DNA from: Linum tenue
Lineage: Eukaryota; Streptophyta; Magnoliopsida; Malpighiales; Linaceae
NCBI GenBank assembly: GCA_946122785.1
Contig: CAMGYJ010000005.1
Span: 84,748,547 to 84,812,546, forward strand
Direction of reading: 5' to 3'
Length of the DNA: 64,000 nt
Each line of letters begins with the position of its first letter. Within the stretch, counting starts at the first letter, position 1. The position numbers were made by a program, and so were the translations under genes. The notes beneath the pieces were generated by a model that was not told where the DNA came from, ran no database searches, and saw only the letters and a program-made list of their open reading frames with translations. Shown one piece after another: positions 1 to 11,572 of the stretch.

Positions 1-1207
1 GGACATCTAGAACTAGCAAGGAACATCAGGAAGAAGGGTCATGAGTAAAGAAGTAAGATGGATATGAATTTAGGGAACCTGCTGAGATACCCCAAAGGGA
101 AACCAAGATCGCCTATGAGGGTTAAATGTGGCAATCTCTCGGGTGAAGATTTCTTGGAAAAGGAAATCATACGAGGAATTTCATCTAAGGTGTAAGAATG
201 GCAAATAGAAAGTACGAGAACTCCAAATTCAAGCGTCGATAGGGAACTAAGTTAGGCGCTGAGAGTGAACAAGTATACAAAATGGAAGGCCATGATTCTT
301 GAAAGGAGTCATAAGGCTTATCGCAAGCTAGAGAAAGATGCAAAAGATACCTTTAATGCATACTGACAGTAAAAGCAGCAGTATGAGGTTTCTGCTTTTA
401 GCAAGAAGTAACGAGGAGATGACCATTCAGTTTATGGTTAAAGGATAAGACGAAGTATCGAGGAAGAAAGTAAGAGATGCAAAGTTAGGAGATATAAGGA
501 CCTTGGTGACCTATGAGTCAAATCTGGAAGAGAGTTAAGTTAAAGGAGTTTTACCATCTGACTGGATAGAGGATAATCCGCCATATGTAACCTTGACGTT
601 CGAGAGAATCATTAGCGTCTCGTATACCGAATAATGTAGATAGTTATTTTTTCGACATACGTCCAAGGTGCATAGGTGATGTGAGGGGTTAAGAAGTCAC
701 CACAATATTGAAGTTGAAATGAGTGGAGAGAAGAATTTATAGTTCATGTCATACAATTAAAAGAAGTATAAATCCCTGTAGTAGAAGGATTACCTCAGGT
801 GAAATGTTGAGTCATCACGAAGAACAAATTTAGAGGTCGAAATTTGTTGTAAGGAAGGAGGAAATGTGATATCTCGATTTTGATTTAGGTTCAACAACAA
901 CTACCAAGTGAATTGGATCCTCAAATCAAACCAAATCGACATTGTGTTTCATCACACATTTGGGCCAAGTTGTGAAATAAAAAGGGCAGTGAGTCACTCA
1001 AGGTTACACGAGTGCTACAAGCCAGGTGGTGATACCAGTGATGGTCAGAAGGAACTATAAGAGGTATAGTGAATCATACAGGGTGAGCAAAAGAAACCAT
1101 TGGAGTGCACATAGGGAGAACAAGAAGTCATGACAATAAAGTACAAAAGTGGTGCTGACAAAAGAATGAAGTTCGAGCAAATTTCGGGGACGAAATTTCT
1201 CCAACGG
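1..1207 (+). mobile_element. Degenerate Ty3/Gypsy internal 3' region
   Basis: No usable reading frame remains. At 1180-1199 lies a motif of the form AATTTCGGGGACGAAATTT, which in plant Tekay/Del-type chromoviruses sits just before the polypurine tract and 3' LTR. An LTR-like start follows at 1208. A similar motif at about 838-866, followed by TGATATCTCG at 867, may be the edge of a second LTR remnant. The clade assignment rests on this motif only; the left part continues outside the window. Confidence 0.55.
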
Positions 1208-3974
1208 GGTTACACCCTGCCTTTTCCTTAAGACAAAATGACTATTATACCCTTGGTGAAATTTTTCAAATTCTACCTAAATATCGATGAGGACTAAAAA
1301 TGTCAATTCTTGGTTCAACTAGTGTTGAGTTTCGACATAAAATGGAAAAGTTACATATGTTAACCGAGTTTCGGAGCAAACTCACCCGTAAATATGTAAT
1401 GACCCAAATAACCCTGGACAATTAAACCCTAAGCACCCCCAAGCCACCCGACTTCCCCTAGACCTGTAAATACCACCTAAAAGAAAACCTAAAGCCAATC
1501 GAAGCTGCAGTAGCCGCCAACTCTTCTCAAAATCTACGAGAATCGATTCCAATTCTCGTTTGTGAGGAGAGGAGAAAACTAGCGGCGGTCGGATATTGGA
1601 GCCAATTCCAAAATGGCCAGCATAGTTGGTTGTCGGGACAGCCTCACCAGTGAGGGCTTGATCGTGATTCTTTGAGCTGAATTCCAAAATGGACGAATGG
1701 ATCATTTGACCGGAATTTCAAACTGGTATGAAAGCAAGGGAACAGATCCGAAGCAAGCTGCTTCGCATGGTGACGTTGGTCTTGATCCACTGTTCACTAA
1801 CGGAAGGATTTGGATTGGAGAGGCGTAACGGACATGGGATCGATAGATTGTTGGTGGAAGACAATGTTCAGGGTAAGGATTGTCCAGGCTGTTTATTTAT
1901 AGAATGGTGATGATGATTGGTGCATTAAAGTGGAATTAGTTGTGGAAAGTGGAGTTAGAAGTGAGTCGGCGAGGGTTTTGATGATTGGAGGTGGGAACCG
2001 AACTACATGACAAAACTCCACCCACTGTAAAAGCAATGGCTTGGGGACAAATTCATTTGGATGTTTTGCATTGCATTAGGAAGCTGATGTAGCTCTTGTG
2101 CGATGGTGGGTTGTGGCCGAGCAATCATGCAACAATCAAGTGGAGGGAAATTGATCCCTAATTCAATTCGACCACCTTCAACGAAAAGTGAGTGTAAATG
2201 AGGTAAATTCTACGCCTTACGTATTCTTTCAAGTATTAGAGTTTTCTATATTTTTCGTGAAGTGTTGCTATTGTTGTTTATGCTCATGATTGATGATATG
2301 TGCTTGTTTGAGCTGTGGTTTATAGTGAATGTGTAATGTTTGCTTTAAAGCTTTACGTTTATGAGTGATTGTTAAAGTTAAGAACAAGTCCTTTTGTTTT
2401 AAGAAGTACTTCACCTTCAAGAAGGTGAAGTCGTTTTAAGTGTTTTTAGTCGCTAGCGCCAGTCCGTTGCCATTTGAGATTTTCAGATAGAGCAGCAGTT
2501 ATGCTCTTGAGATCTTTGAGACAGAGCAGCAGTTATGCTTAGGGATGGCAATCAAACCCATGGCCGCGGGTACCCGACCGCCCCATACCCAGTCAACGCG
2601 GGGAATCCCCGCTTTGACCGGGTATGGGGCGGGTATGGGTAAAACCCGCAAAAGGTTTGATGGGTATGGGGCGGGTATGGTTTTAGCCTCCCCCGCCCCA
2701 TACCCATACCCATACCCGCCCCACTAAGAGAATTTCTTCACATATCAAAAAATACGTGGATTAAATTGTAATCTATCAATGATGATGACGATAACTCGAG
2801 AAAATAAATAGTAGAAATGCAATTGAGTAACCACCTTAATCAAAACCTAATTCATTTCCCTCAATTCTCCTTCCACTCTTTCACTTTCCCTCTTGTCAAC
2901 AAAATTATGTTAGTTAATTATTACTTAGTAAATGTATCAAGAGTTAGAGCATAATAATTTAAAAAATATTATAGTCCATATTATGTATTAATGGATGTTT
3001 TAGGATCATATTCTTTGAATCGTATTTAGAAAATGACCGTGTTTTGTTGACTTCGTGATATAATAGGTTTTTTATGGTTATAATTAAAACTTTTCTTGTA
3101 AGTTTTAGGTATAATAATGTTGGATGTACGGGGATGGGTATTACCCATGGGTACCCGAAACCCACGGGTATGGGGATGGGTTTGCAAAACATTCCCCCGC
3201 ATGGGTATGGGGCGGGTATGGGTTTGGGTATTTGAAGATGGGGATGGGGATGGTTTAGGCAAACCCGCCCCAAACCCGCCCCATTGCCATCCCTAGTTAT
3301 GCTCTTGAGATATTTAAGTTGAGCAGCAGTTATGCTCTTGAGATTTTTAAGATGAGCAGCAGTTATGCTCTTGAGAATAGTGGAAGAAGAGCCTTCCACG
3401 ATAAGTTTAAGTTTAAGGAAAGCCTTGAGGGCTTCTCATACGTTTGAGTTCGATAACCGGACTAGCTAATGAGGGATCCCCGTGTCGGTCAAGTATTTAA
3501 GTCAAGCTTTGAGATTTAAGAATGGAGAGTAACATTAACTCCCATACATTTTTCAGGGTGTAAGTAAGAACAACTTCCACCAATTTAAGTAAGTGTTTTA
3601 AGGAAAGTGCTAAGCATTATAAGTTTAAACGTAAGGGCGTAGACTGACCCCATCTCACTCACCAGTTTGAAGAGCCAGAGGAGGAGCTAGAGGAGCAGTA
3701 AGTGAGCATCGAGTTCGAGGACAGCCAGCTAGAGGAGGCCAGTATAAGCGTCAAAGAGGATGCTTAGTCAAGGTGTCAGTAACAACAACATTAGATATGA
3801 TTAGTTATTTACATTTATGATTATGAGTATAGACTGGAGATCACTTTGAGATTTTAAGTATTGAGTTTGCCCATGTGCTAGGGCGTTGCTTTGAACTACA
3901 AGTGTGTGTTTTCAGTATTTTATTTATCAAGGCATTTTAGTAAAAGTAGTACCCGGCAGGGTTAGGGTGCTACA
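1208..3974 (+). mobile_element. Ty3/Gypsy 3' LTR, split by a hAT MITE
   Basis: Starts GGTTACACCC (degenerate TG start) and ends GGGTGCTACA. It is collinear with the solo LTR at 12887-15252: shared early text around 1240-1400, the AGCAGCAGTTATGCTC repeats, and the end around 3600-3974. It lies directly 3' of the chromovirus-type end motif, so it reads as the 3' LTR of the remnant at 1-1207. Removing the hAT insertion at 2540-3295 leaves about 2.0 kb. Short open frames on either strand here are chance frames. Confidence 0.75.
2540..3295. mobile_element. Non-autonomous hAT element (756 bp)
   Basis: Terminal inverted repeats TAGGGATGGCAAT and ATTGCCATCCCTA are perfect over 13 bp. The element is flanked by an exact 8-bp target duplication GTTATGCT (2532-2539 and 3296-3303). 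The ends carry subterminal GGGTATGGGGCGGGTATGGG-type repeats in opposite orientation, the middle is AT-rich, and no transposase is present. The related LTR at 12887-15252 shows the uninterrupted site. Confidence 0.95.
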
Positions 3975-3994
3975 GTCCACATCTTGTTGGTACG

Positions 3995-4174
3995 GCTAAT
4001 TTCCATACAATGGACCGCCATATTCCACTTACTCCTTCTCGAGAACACCATACAAAGTTCTAGGAGAGACCTTGTGGATGACTCGCTAATTTCCATACAA
4101 TGGACCGTCATATTCCACTTACTCCTTCTCGAGAACACCATACAAAGTTCTAGGAGAGACCTTGTGGATGAATC
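3995..4174. repeat. Tandem duplication, two 90-bp units
   Basis: Units 3995-4084 and 4085-4174 differ at only a few positions. Each ends in a TGACTCGC/TGAATCGC-like string that equals the start of the antisense LTR following at 4169, so the duplication seems to have included the LTR edge. Matching open frames on both strands here are by-products of the repeat. Confidence 0.85.
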
Positions 4175-5739
4175 GCTCTGACTATCATAATAAAATCCCA
4201 CTAAGGCCAAAGTATAAACAATAAATGGGTGCAGTATAGGGCTAGTATGTTTAAATATCAACCTGGGCCAGCCCATGTACAGCTATTTCGACTGTTTGAA
4301 ACATTATCTAGTGGATTAGTTTTGGTGAGAACAAAGGTCTAAAGCTAAATTACTTTGCAAAGGTAAAATGGATTTGACACTAATTGAGAAGGCTTCATCT
4401 GGGTGTTGCTCCCCCTAGTTAAAAATTACGACTTGAAGGATCGAATGACTGTGTCTGTGTGTAGTTAGGGGGTTATAAACCACAGCAAAGTCTAACAAGT
4501 TGCCAAAGCTACCCTCTTAGTCCCTAGGTCGAGGAAATGGGATACGATCCAAGCCACTAATGCGACCCTCAAAACCTATTGACTTCGGAATAGTTGTCAA
4601 ACAAGTAGCCAAAGCTACCCTCTTAGTCTCTAGTTCGAGGAAATGGGATACGATCCAAGCCACTAATGCGACCCTCTCAACCTATTGACTAAGGAATGGT
4701 TAGACTTCAACCTCGAATTGGAGTTCGGACGGCCACCCACAACCAAACCCTAAGTGCTAATACGGAATAGTAGATTTGCCTTACATTAACTAAACTAGGA
4801 GGCAACGAATTACTCAAGAAAACCTAGCATTCAATCCACTTTCAAAGAAATGAAGGGATTTTCTCTCTACCTAGGTTAGAATGGCAATTAGATTGATAGG
4901 CTTTCACACAACACAATCATTCATGAATAATACCTCCACATTCACATTAGAGACAACCACACACAAAATCATTCAATTCATACAAGCATTCGCATAATTG
5001 TAGCTAGGGTTTACAAACATCCAAGTGAAGAAGGGACTACTCCATGTTAGGAGAAGGGAAAACACAAGAGAGGGAAAGGAAAACCATAAATAAGATGCAA
5101 GCCTTGCTCCTTGTGTTAAGAGATCCTCCTTTGGGGGAGGAATTCCTAAATCTTTGCTTGGAGATGAAACGCTAGCTTCTCCTCTTGTTTGGTTCGTCAC
5201 TTTCTCACTCTAAAATCTGAAGAAGAAGAAGTTTCTCACACTAGGTCTCTTCCCTTCTTCTTCCTTTCAGCTGGCTCTTTATACTGAGATCGAGCCCAGT
5301 TAACGGCATGAGTTCACAGCCGTGAACATCAAAACGCATCCGTGAACACAGCTTGCTGAACCAAACTGTACTGCTTCACTTCTTGGGTTCACAGTTTGTG
5401 GTTGCAGTTCACTATCTTAGCGACCATGAACAGCCTTGTCCTCAGTAACCTCAAAACCCTCTCTGGACGCTCCTTGGTTCACGGATTGTGGTTCCAGTTC
5501 ACGGTCCTACAAGACCGTGAACTCCAATGGCATACCATGAACACAGGCTGTCTGCTCCTCTTTGCCCGGTCTTTGCTCATTTTCTTCCAACTTTTGACTC
5601 TGGGGTTGGTTTCACCTGTTAGGATCTAAAATACACTATAACACAAGAAACCTCGCGTAAAACCACCCCTTTTGGAGTTCAATTGCAACAAACATCAAAG
5701 ATAAATGAGGATAAAAAGTGTACAATTAGGCCCGAATCA
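4169..5739 (-). mobile_element. Athila-like LTR, antisense orientation
   Basis: On the minus strand it starts TGATTCGGGCCTAATTGTAC at 5739. Both ends and several internal blocks match the better-delimited solo LTR at 52238-53724, including the GAAACATTATCTAG block near 4310 and the TTTCACCTGTTAG block near 5607. It contains a 106-bp tandem duplication (4494-4599, 4600-4705). The flanks GTGGA and GACGA do not form a clean 5-bp duplication, so flanking rearrangement is likely. No internal coding region adjoins it. Confidence 0.7.
4494..4705. repeat. Tandem duplication, two 106-bp units
   Basis: Two near-identical 106-bp units inside the antisense LTR, both containing the GATCCAAGCCACTAATGCG string. 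The related LTR at 52238-53724 does not show the same doubling. Confidence 0.85.
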
Positions 5740-6439
5740 GACGATATGCCATGGACCACCGTTCTTAATATCCGGAATGTAAAACACTTGGTTAGCCTAA
5801 CTAACCAATATATATGGGTCCTTTGTACCCCATTTTCTATCCATGTTTATGCTCATCAAGAACCCATCAGTCCTTATTCCATTTTTCTTGTCACCCAGAT
5901 TAAACCACTAACACTTGAACACAAAGATACGATGGCCGTCAGAATACTAAAGCTTAATTATGTCTACCAGAACCTATAATAATCTATAGTCTCCCCTTTG
6001 TGGTCAACTCTCACAACAACACCACTATTCTGAGTTCGATGACCTTACTCGGTCATCTTTATTTGGTAATAAATCCTGTTAATAATGAGTCCGGGATATC
6101 TAGTAATCCTTTCATCGGCTCTTAATCCTAAGACATATAAATGATCATACCTTTTAAGCGCGTCGGCCAAAAACTTTTTAGAAACCTAAATAGTAAACGA
6201 CAAGGGAAAGAAAGGTAAGATTCTGATGTTATAAGTAAGATAAAAATAAAAAGAAGGTTCAAAAATATCGTAAGTACTCTTACATACGTTTTAAATCGAA
6301 GGGAAGTTAGCTTCAATGCTCGCTAGGGTACTGTTTGGATAATTGAGCAGCAAATCTTCCATATGCATGTTGTAACCCAGTTGTTTAGTTAAACGTTTTC
6401 ACATTAGTTAAGTCCAATTATTATAGAAAGAAAAACTAG
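5740..6439. other. Unassigned gap between LTR and CACTA transposase
   Basis: No convincing gene. Open frames at 5683-5979 (+) and 6128-6316 (-) match nothing I recognise. The missing 3' terminus of the CACTA element to the right should lie in or beyond this stretch, but no CACTA-type inverted repeat end was found. Confidence 0.4.
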
Positions 6440-9400
6440 GCGTACTTACTTCAAGTATGCTTCAATTTCCTCTCAATTGTAGAGGACTACCATTGGATCT
6501 GATGGAATTGATCCCGAGTTATAGGGTCGTACTTAGCAGCTACTATGGGTCTACCTTTGTGATGGAAAACATCAAAACCCTGATAATTTACATCGTCTGA
6601 CCCATCATCATTTTTGTCCAATCTACTTGCTCTGGTTTGAACTCCCTTAAGATAGCGAGAATAGAAATCTAAAAATTCCTACAATATATATCTTTTAGCA
6701 ATGGATCCCTAGGCACGGGCCTTATTAGAAGCATAGGGTGGCTATGTTGTGTAAAAGTCGAAAAAGGGTGGCATCAATGTGTTTTAAACGAACCTCTCCA
6801 TAGGGTACATCCATCGGCTGTCCCCCGAGCTCAACCTCATGGGGAAGGTGAATAGGCAGACGAATCATCACAATAAAGAAAGCTGGTGCATATAACATTT
6901 GTAGCTTACAAACTAGTACTGGAATGTTATCATCGAGCTTTTTGACAGTGGACTTGGTTATCGTTCTTAAACACAACTAGGGGTGGAAATCGGTACGGTA
7001 TCGGTATCCCAATACCAAATACCGAAATCCCGAATTATAGCCGAAAGTCAATCCCAATCTCAATCCCTAAATAATTTCGGTATTCCAATCCCTAAATATT
7101 TCAGTATCCCAATCGGTACTTCGGTATCCCAATCGGTATTATCGAATAAGAAATTAATTACATTTGAAATAAATAATTAAATATATAAATTAGATTTGAT
7201 TGTTTAATTTAGGGCAAAAAGACTAAGCAAAGAGTCTTGAGTTTGTCTAGAGCTAGGATATGGATAAGGAGAATGAAGGAGAGGTAACGTATCAAGTTCT
7301 TGTCATTGGTAATCTTTAATTTGACGAATTGAATGCTAAGAGAAGACTAATACTAGTGCTTGCTTTTTGGTGTTACAAAAATAACAAGTTATTAGGTGAG
7401 AGATGAGAGTGACTTAAATTGGAAAGCGAAAATTGAGTTGGATGGGGACTTTTGAGTTGTGAAACAAAGATGAAATGATCTATGTATAATTAAATGACAC
7501 TCTTGTTGGTTGAGGGTCGTGTAGTAGTGAATGAGAGAGTCTAGTTGAGAGGATAAAATACATACTAGCTTATATTTCGGTATTTCGGTATATACCGATC
7601 CCAATCCCGTAATTCCTAATACCGAATTAAAATTGAAATTCAATCTCAATCCCAATCCCAAGAAATAATACGTGTATTCGGTAATACCAAATATAGACAA
7701 ATTCGGTACGGTATTCAGTATATCCCAAATACAGGTACCAAACTTCCAGCCGTAAACACAACTCTCGAAAGAATTCACTAACTTTGGAGAGTATATTATA
7801 GACATCTTTTCTCAAGAACCCTTGTGCAGTAGTAGGCAAGAGTCTTTGGATGAACACATGGTGATCATGGCTTTTCATGCCAATTACCAACCTACCATCA
7901 CTAGTCGCTAACTGATATGTATTAGATGTATAAGCATCAGGGAACTTTATAGACCTCAACTAGTCACAAAACGCCCTTCATTGTGAAATCTTTAAGGTGT
8001 ATAAAGGTTGCGGCATTTTACAAGTTCAACCGGCCATTACCAGATGTAACTCTTTCCTAATATGGATTTATTCCAAATCACGTGTAGCATTGGCTGTATC
8101 ATGGGTCTTTCCCTCGATATTTAGCATCATAGCTATCACATTCTCACTAATACTTTTCTCAACATGAATTACATCTACGTTATGCCTCAACTGTATAGTT
8201 TTCCAATATGACAAGCTCCAAAATGAAGCTTTGATTTTCCAATTATGAACATTATCAGAACAACCCCTTTTCCCACTATCGTTGATTACCAAATCATTTT
8301 CAAATGCCAACTCAATTTACTGCAAAAGTTCTTCTCATAATAAAAGTATGGGTTTACCTCTCCATCGAATTTACGGGTATTTCTCCACCTATGGTTAGTG
8401 GTCAGCCACCTTCGATGGCCCATGTAACACTGTTTATGACCAAATTCCAAACATTGGTAGCATGTCCCACTATAACAGACAGGACATGCTAATTTTCCCT
8501 TTGTACTCCGGCCTGGTAGCATTCCATATGTAGGGAAATGGTTTATTGTCCATAACAACGCAGCATGTAAACGAAATTTTTTGTTAGAGTGTGTGTCATA
8601 TGTAATAACCCCATCCTCCCATAACTCTTTCAGCTGCTCTATAACGGGTTCTAAGTACACATGTATGTTAATACCATTCGATTTTTCACCGGACATCAGG
8701 ACACTAAGGATCAAAAAGCTTTTTGTCATACATTTCCAAGGAAGGAGATTGTATGGTGTTAAGACAACATGCCACATGCTATAACTAGTGCTCATGTTCC
8801 CAAACGGGTTGAACCCATCACTAAGAAGAGCAAGACGGACATTCCTAGGGTCTGCTGCGACCAACTATGATCCTCATCAAATTGTTTCCAAGTTCTTGCA
8901 TCCGCCGGATGCCTTAGTACGTCATCATCGACACGCAAGACCTTGTGGCACCTCATGTCTTTAGAATCTTCCTTAGTCATGTACAATCTTTGGAGCCTGT
9001 CTTTTAGTGGGGAATACCTAGCTTTCTTTTGGACTACATTGTTTTGTTTACCATATATGTATCTACGCTCTTTACATTTTGGGCATGTTTTAGCAGATTG
9101 GAGAGGATCTCTATAGAGTACACAATGGTTTGGGCACACATCTACTACAGTGTAACCAAACCCTAGATCATGCATCTCCTGCTTCACTTCATAGAAGGAA
9201 GAAGGAAGCGTCTCCCTAATAGGTAAAGCTTTCTTGACTAGGTCCAGATTTAGGTTGAAGGCTTTGTCACTACTATTGGTTAACAAATTATTATTCAGCA
9301 ATTTGATAACGAATGATAATTTGGAGAAGTTACCACATCCAGGATATAATGAAAAATTGGCATCACAGATTAGCCGACCCAATTTGCCATTATGGTCTGC

Positions 9401-9832
9401 CATATTAGAATAATTAGGTGATGTTGTCAGCGTATATTAGAATAATTAGGTGTTGTTGTCCCCACGGTGGCAGGAGCATTTCCAGAATTGGCATAGAGTA
9501 CGTAGATAATGTAATATAGCAGGCATATCATTGTCAAAACCTTCAGTGTCACACTCAAAGTTAGGTTCATTAAGCTTGTTACTACTACCGGCATAGTCAA
9601 ACGACTCACCATGATGGATCCATGTAGTATATGTCTCCACGATGTCGTGCCTAGTTATATCATCTTCCACAACCACCAATTTCTTGAAGTTGCGATTATT
9701 GCACCTTTTACAAGGGCATCTAGTTTGACCTAGCTGATCAACATGTTTAGAGGCAACCCCTATGAACTCAGAAAGCCCCTTTTGATATTCATCACAAAAC
9801 CTATCCTTACGCTTAATCCAATTTCTACTCAT
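6440..9832 (-). pseudogene. TNP2-like CACTA transposase, decayed
   Basis: CACTA transposases cut and join element ends. Minus-strand fragments appear in family order. From 9832 to about 9450 there is a transposase-associated N-terminal domain (starts MSRNWIKRKDRF, with CPCKRC). From 9403 to about 8870 there is a segment with LYPGCGNFSKLS and CPKCKERRYI. After a frameshift, 8864-8290 carries DPRNVRLALLSDGFNPFGNM, LPGRSTKGKLACPVC and YMGHRRWL. Then come WKIKASFWSLSYWKT (about 8240) and KSHDHHVFIQRLLP (about 7870). A DUF4218-like part has VHLPHE-type sequence (6976-6725), and a C-terminal stretch runs to about 6440 at a possible splice donor. Frameshifts, stops and a hAT insertion at 6978-7754 break it, so it cannot make a full protein as it stands. 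Confidence 0.88.
6978..7754. mobile_element. Non-autonomous hAT element (777 bp) inside TNP2
   Basis: Termini TAGGGGTGGAAATCGGTAC and (reverse complement of the right end) TACGGCTGGAAGTTTGGTAC. An exact 8-bp target duplication AACACAAC lies at 6970-6977 and 7755-7762. Both ends carry CGGTATCCCAAT-type subterminal repeats; no transposase. It separates the ...FFRELC part of TNP2 from its DUF4218 region. Confidence 0.92.
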
Positions 9833-11189
9833 TTTGACTGTGGAAACTGGAAACAATAAACACTGACCTTCACTTACGAAGAAGCTGGTCAATATGGAAG
9901 CACACAGTGAGATGAACGAGAAAAATGATTTACAGAAGATAAATAACATAACAAAATGAAATAGTAAACTTCAACTAATTAATTTAAATCCAAAATGAAA
10001 CACAACCCTCTTTTCTTACATTTTCCTAGTGCTTGGTGCGCCTTCACTCTATGAACCTTGCACAACAAGACGGTAACAGGATAAAGTAATATTGGAAGCA
10101 GTCCCTATCATATAACTTTTATTTTGTTGCGTCACGTACAATATTAGCTGAAGTTTGTGAAACCGAAGGCCCTAAACCATTAAAGAGAAAACTATTTTCG
10201 TACTATTGGATTTAGATAATGATTCTTTATTTACTATCGAGGTGTATTAACAAACTTCAGTCCTACTCACTATCACGACAAGCAAATAAATGACAAAGAA
10301 CCATCACAGACTGCCATTCATGGATAACACCATCATATCAGCATGCCATTATCATACACTGTAAGTAACTATATATCCATTGTGACACTTGAAATCAAAC
10401 CAGCCACATTCCAACAACCAAATCACAACAAAACCACACTATCTATCACACCAGAATCAACAACCTTGCGAAAATCTCTAAACTCAGACTCAGAGACCAT
10501 TGTATAGCCCGTACCCCAATACATGTCCATTAACGAAACACAAATGAAAAGATTGAAGGCTTTGTACCAACGTGGAATTTTGATTCCTCTCCTGGGAGCG
10601 AGAATTCGATTCTGTAACAAATGGGCAGAATTCAATCGCTTATGCATAACAATCGAGGAAATCAAAGAAGAGAAAAACCTTAAATATTACCTCCGTTGAG
10701 TCCCGATTGATGCCCTAGACTATGGTAAATCAATTCTGGAAGAAAGGGGTTGATGTCAAATTCACTCACAATAAATAGAGGGGATAGTGGATAATCACCT
10801 GAGTTCAGTTCCAATTCTTCCACCAAACCACCAGAATTCGAATCTGGAAAGAAGACACAAATTCAGATACACATGCAGCAGCAGAATCAACAAAATAAAA
10901 TTAGAGATAGAACCGAGTAGATTCATTTCGTGCACTAAACACAGAATACAAGAAGGGATTATTACCTTCCATGATGCAGTATTCGTGCCCTAGGTTAGAG
11001 TCGCCGCTATGTTTTGGAGAGGAAGTTCAGGGTTTTTCGAGTGGGGAGGAAGAGGAGTTTATTTTTGTCTAACGAAAGGAAGTAGAGGGAAAATTTCCCA
11101 ACACTGAAATGCTGCCTGCCAAACTACAATTTTCACCCCTCTAAAACAAAAAAGTATATTTTAATTGGGCCAAATAGTTTTTCTAACAA
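9833..11189 (-). other. CACTA 5' leader, non-coding
   Basis: Between the TNP2 start and the subterminal repeats. The only minus-strand frame of note, 10423-10665 (80 codons), has no family signature I recognise. The stretch 10400-11060 is moderately gene-like (GAATTCGA and CCAGAATTC strings) and may hold untranslated exons of the transposase transcript, but I cannot show splice sites reliably. Confidence 0.4.
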
Positions 11190-11572
11190 CTTAATATGAC
11201 ATAACAAAAAAAGAACCTACATTTTGTCCGCTCGCGTTGGGAATAATAATTCCTATTATAGAAAAATGGTTTGTCATTTACACATGTCATGACGACATAA
11301 TATGACGAAAGCTACTCTGACGAATAATTTTGTCACATTTTAGTCCCATACATCCGGATATGGAACGCCTATTTTTGACAACATATGTGACACAAGATAT
11401 TTGTCACATTACCCATCTATTATGACCAACACTAATGACAACACATTAACTTATCACATTAGGAATCCCAAATTGAACGAATTTGAGTTTTGTCATATTA
11501 CACCCTCTATTGTGACAAATTGTAAGTGACAAAAGTTAAGTTTTGTCACAATATACCAAATTTGTCGTAGTG
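11190..11572 (-). repeat. CACTA subterminal repeat array and terminal repeat
   Basis: At least six copies of a (A/T)TTTGTCAC(A/T)-type motif in both orientations lie between about 11260 and 11550, ending with TTTGTCGTAGTG at 11561-11572. In En/Spm-type elements such arrays are the binding sites of the element's DNA-binding protein. That role is inferred here. Confidence 0.8.

Larger units (their letters stand above)
6440..11572 (-). mobile_element. CACTA (En/Spm-type) element, 5' part and transposase
   Basis: Read on the minus strand, the element starts at 11572 with CACTACGACAAA, the standard CACTA terminus. It is followed by an array of subterminal TTTGTCACA-type motifs, a non-coding leader and a TNP2-family transposase. 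The 3-bp flank outside the end is AAT (11573-11575). The opposite end was not found, so the left coordinate is only the limit of transposase similarity. The element sits in a Gypsy remnant that resumes at 11573. Confidence 0.8.

Noticed and set aside
1382..1910. Short frames on both strands in the first LTR
   Set aside because: No start context, no domain, and they lie in LTR sequence that is homologous to the solo LTR, where the frames are not conserved.
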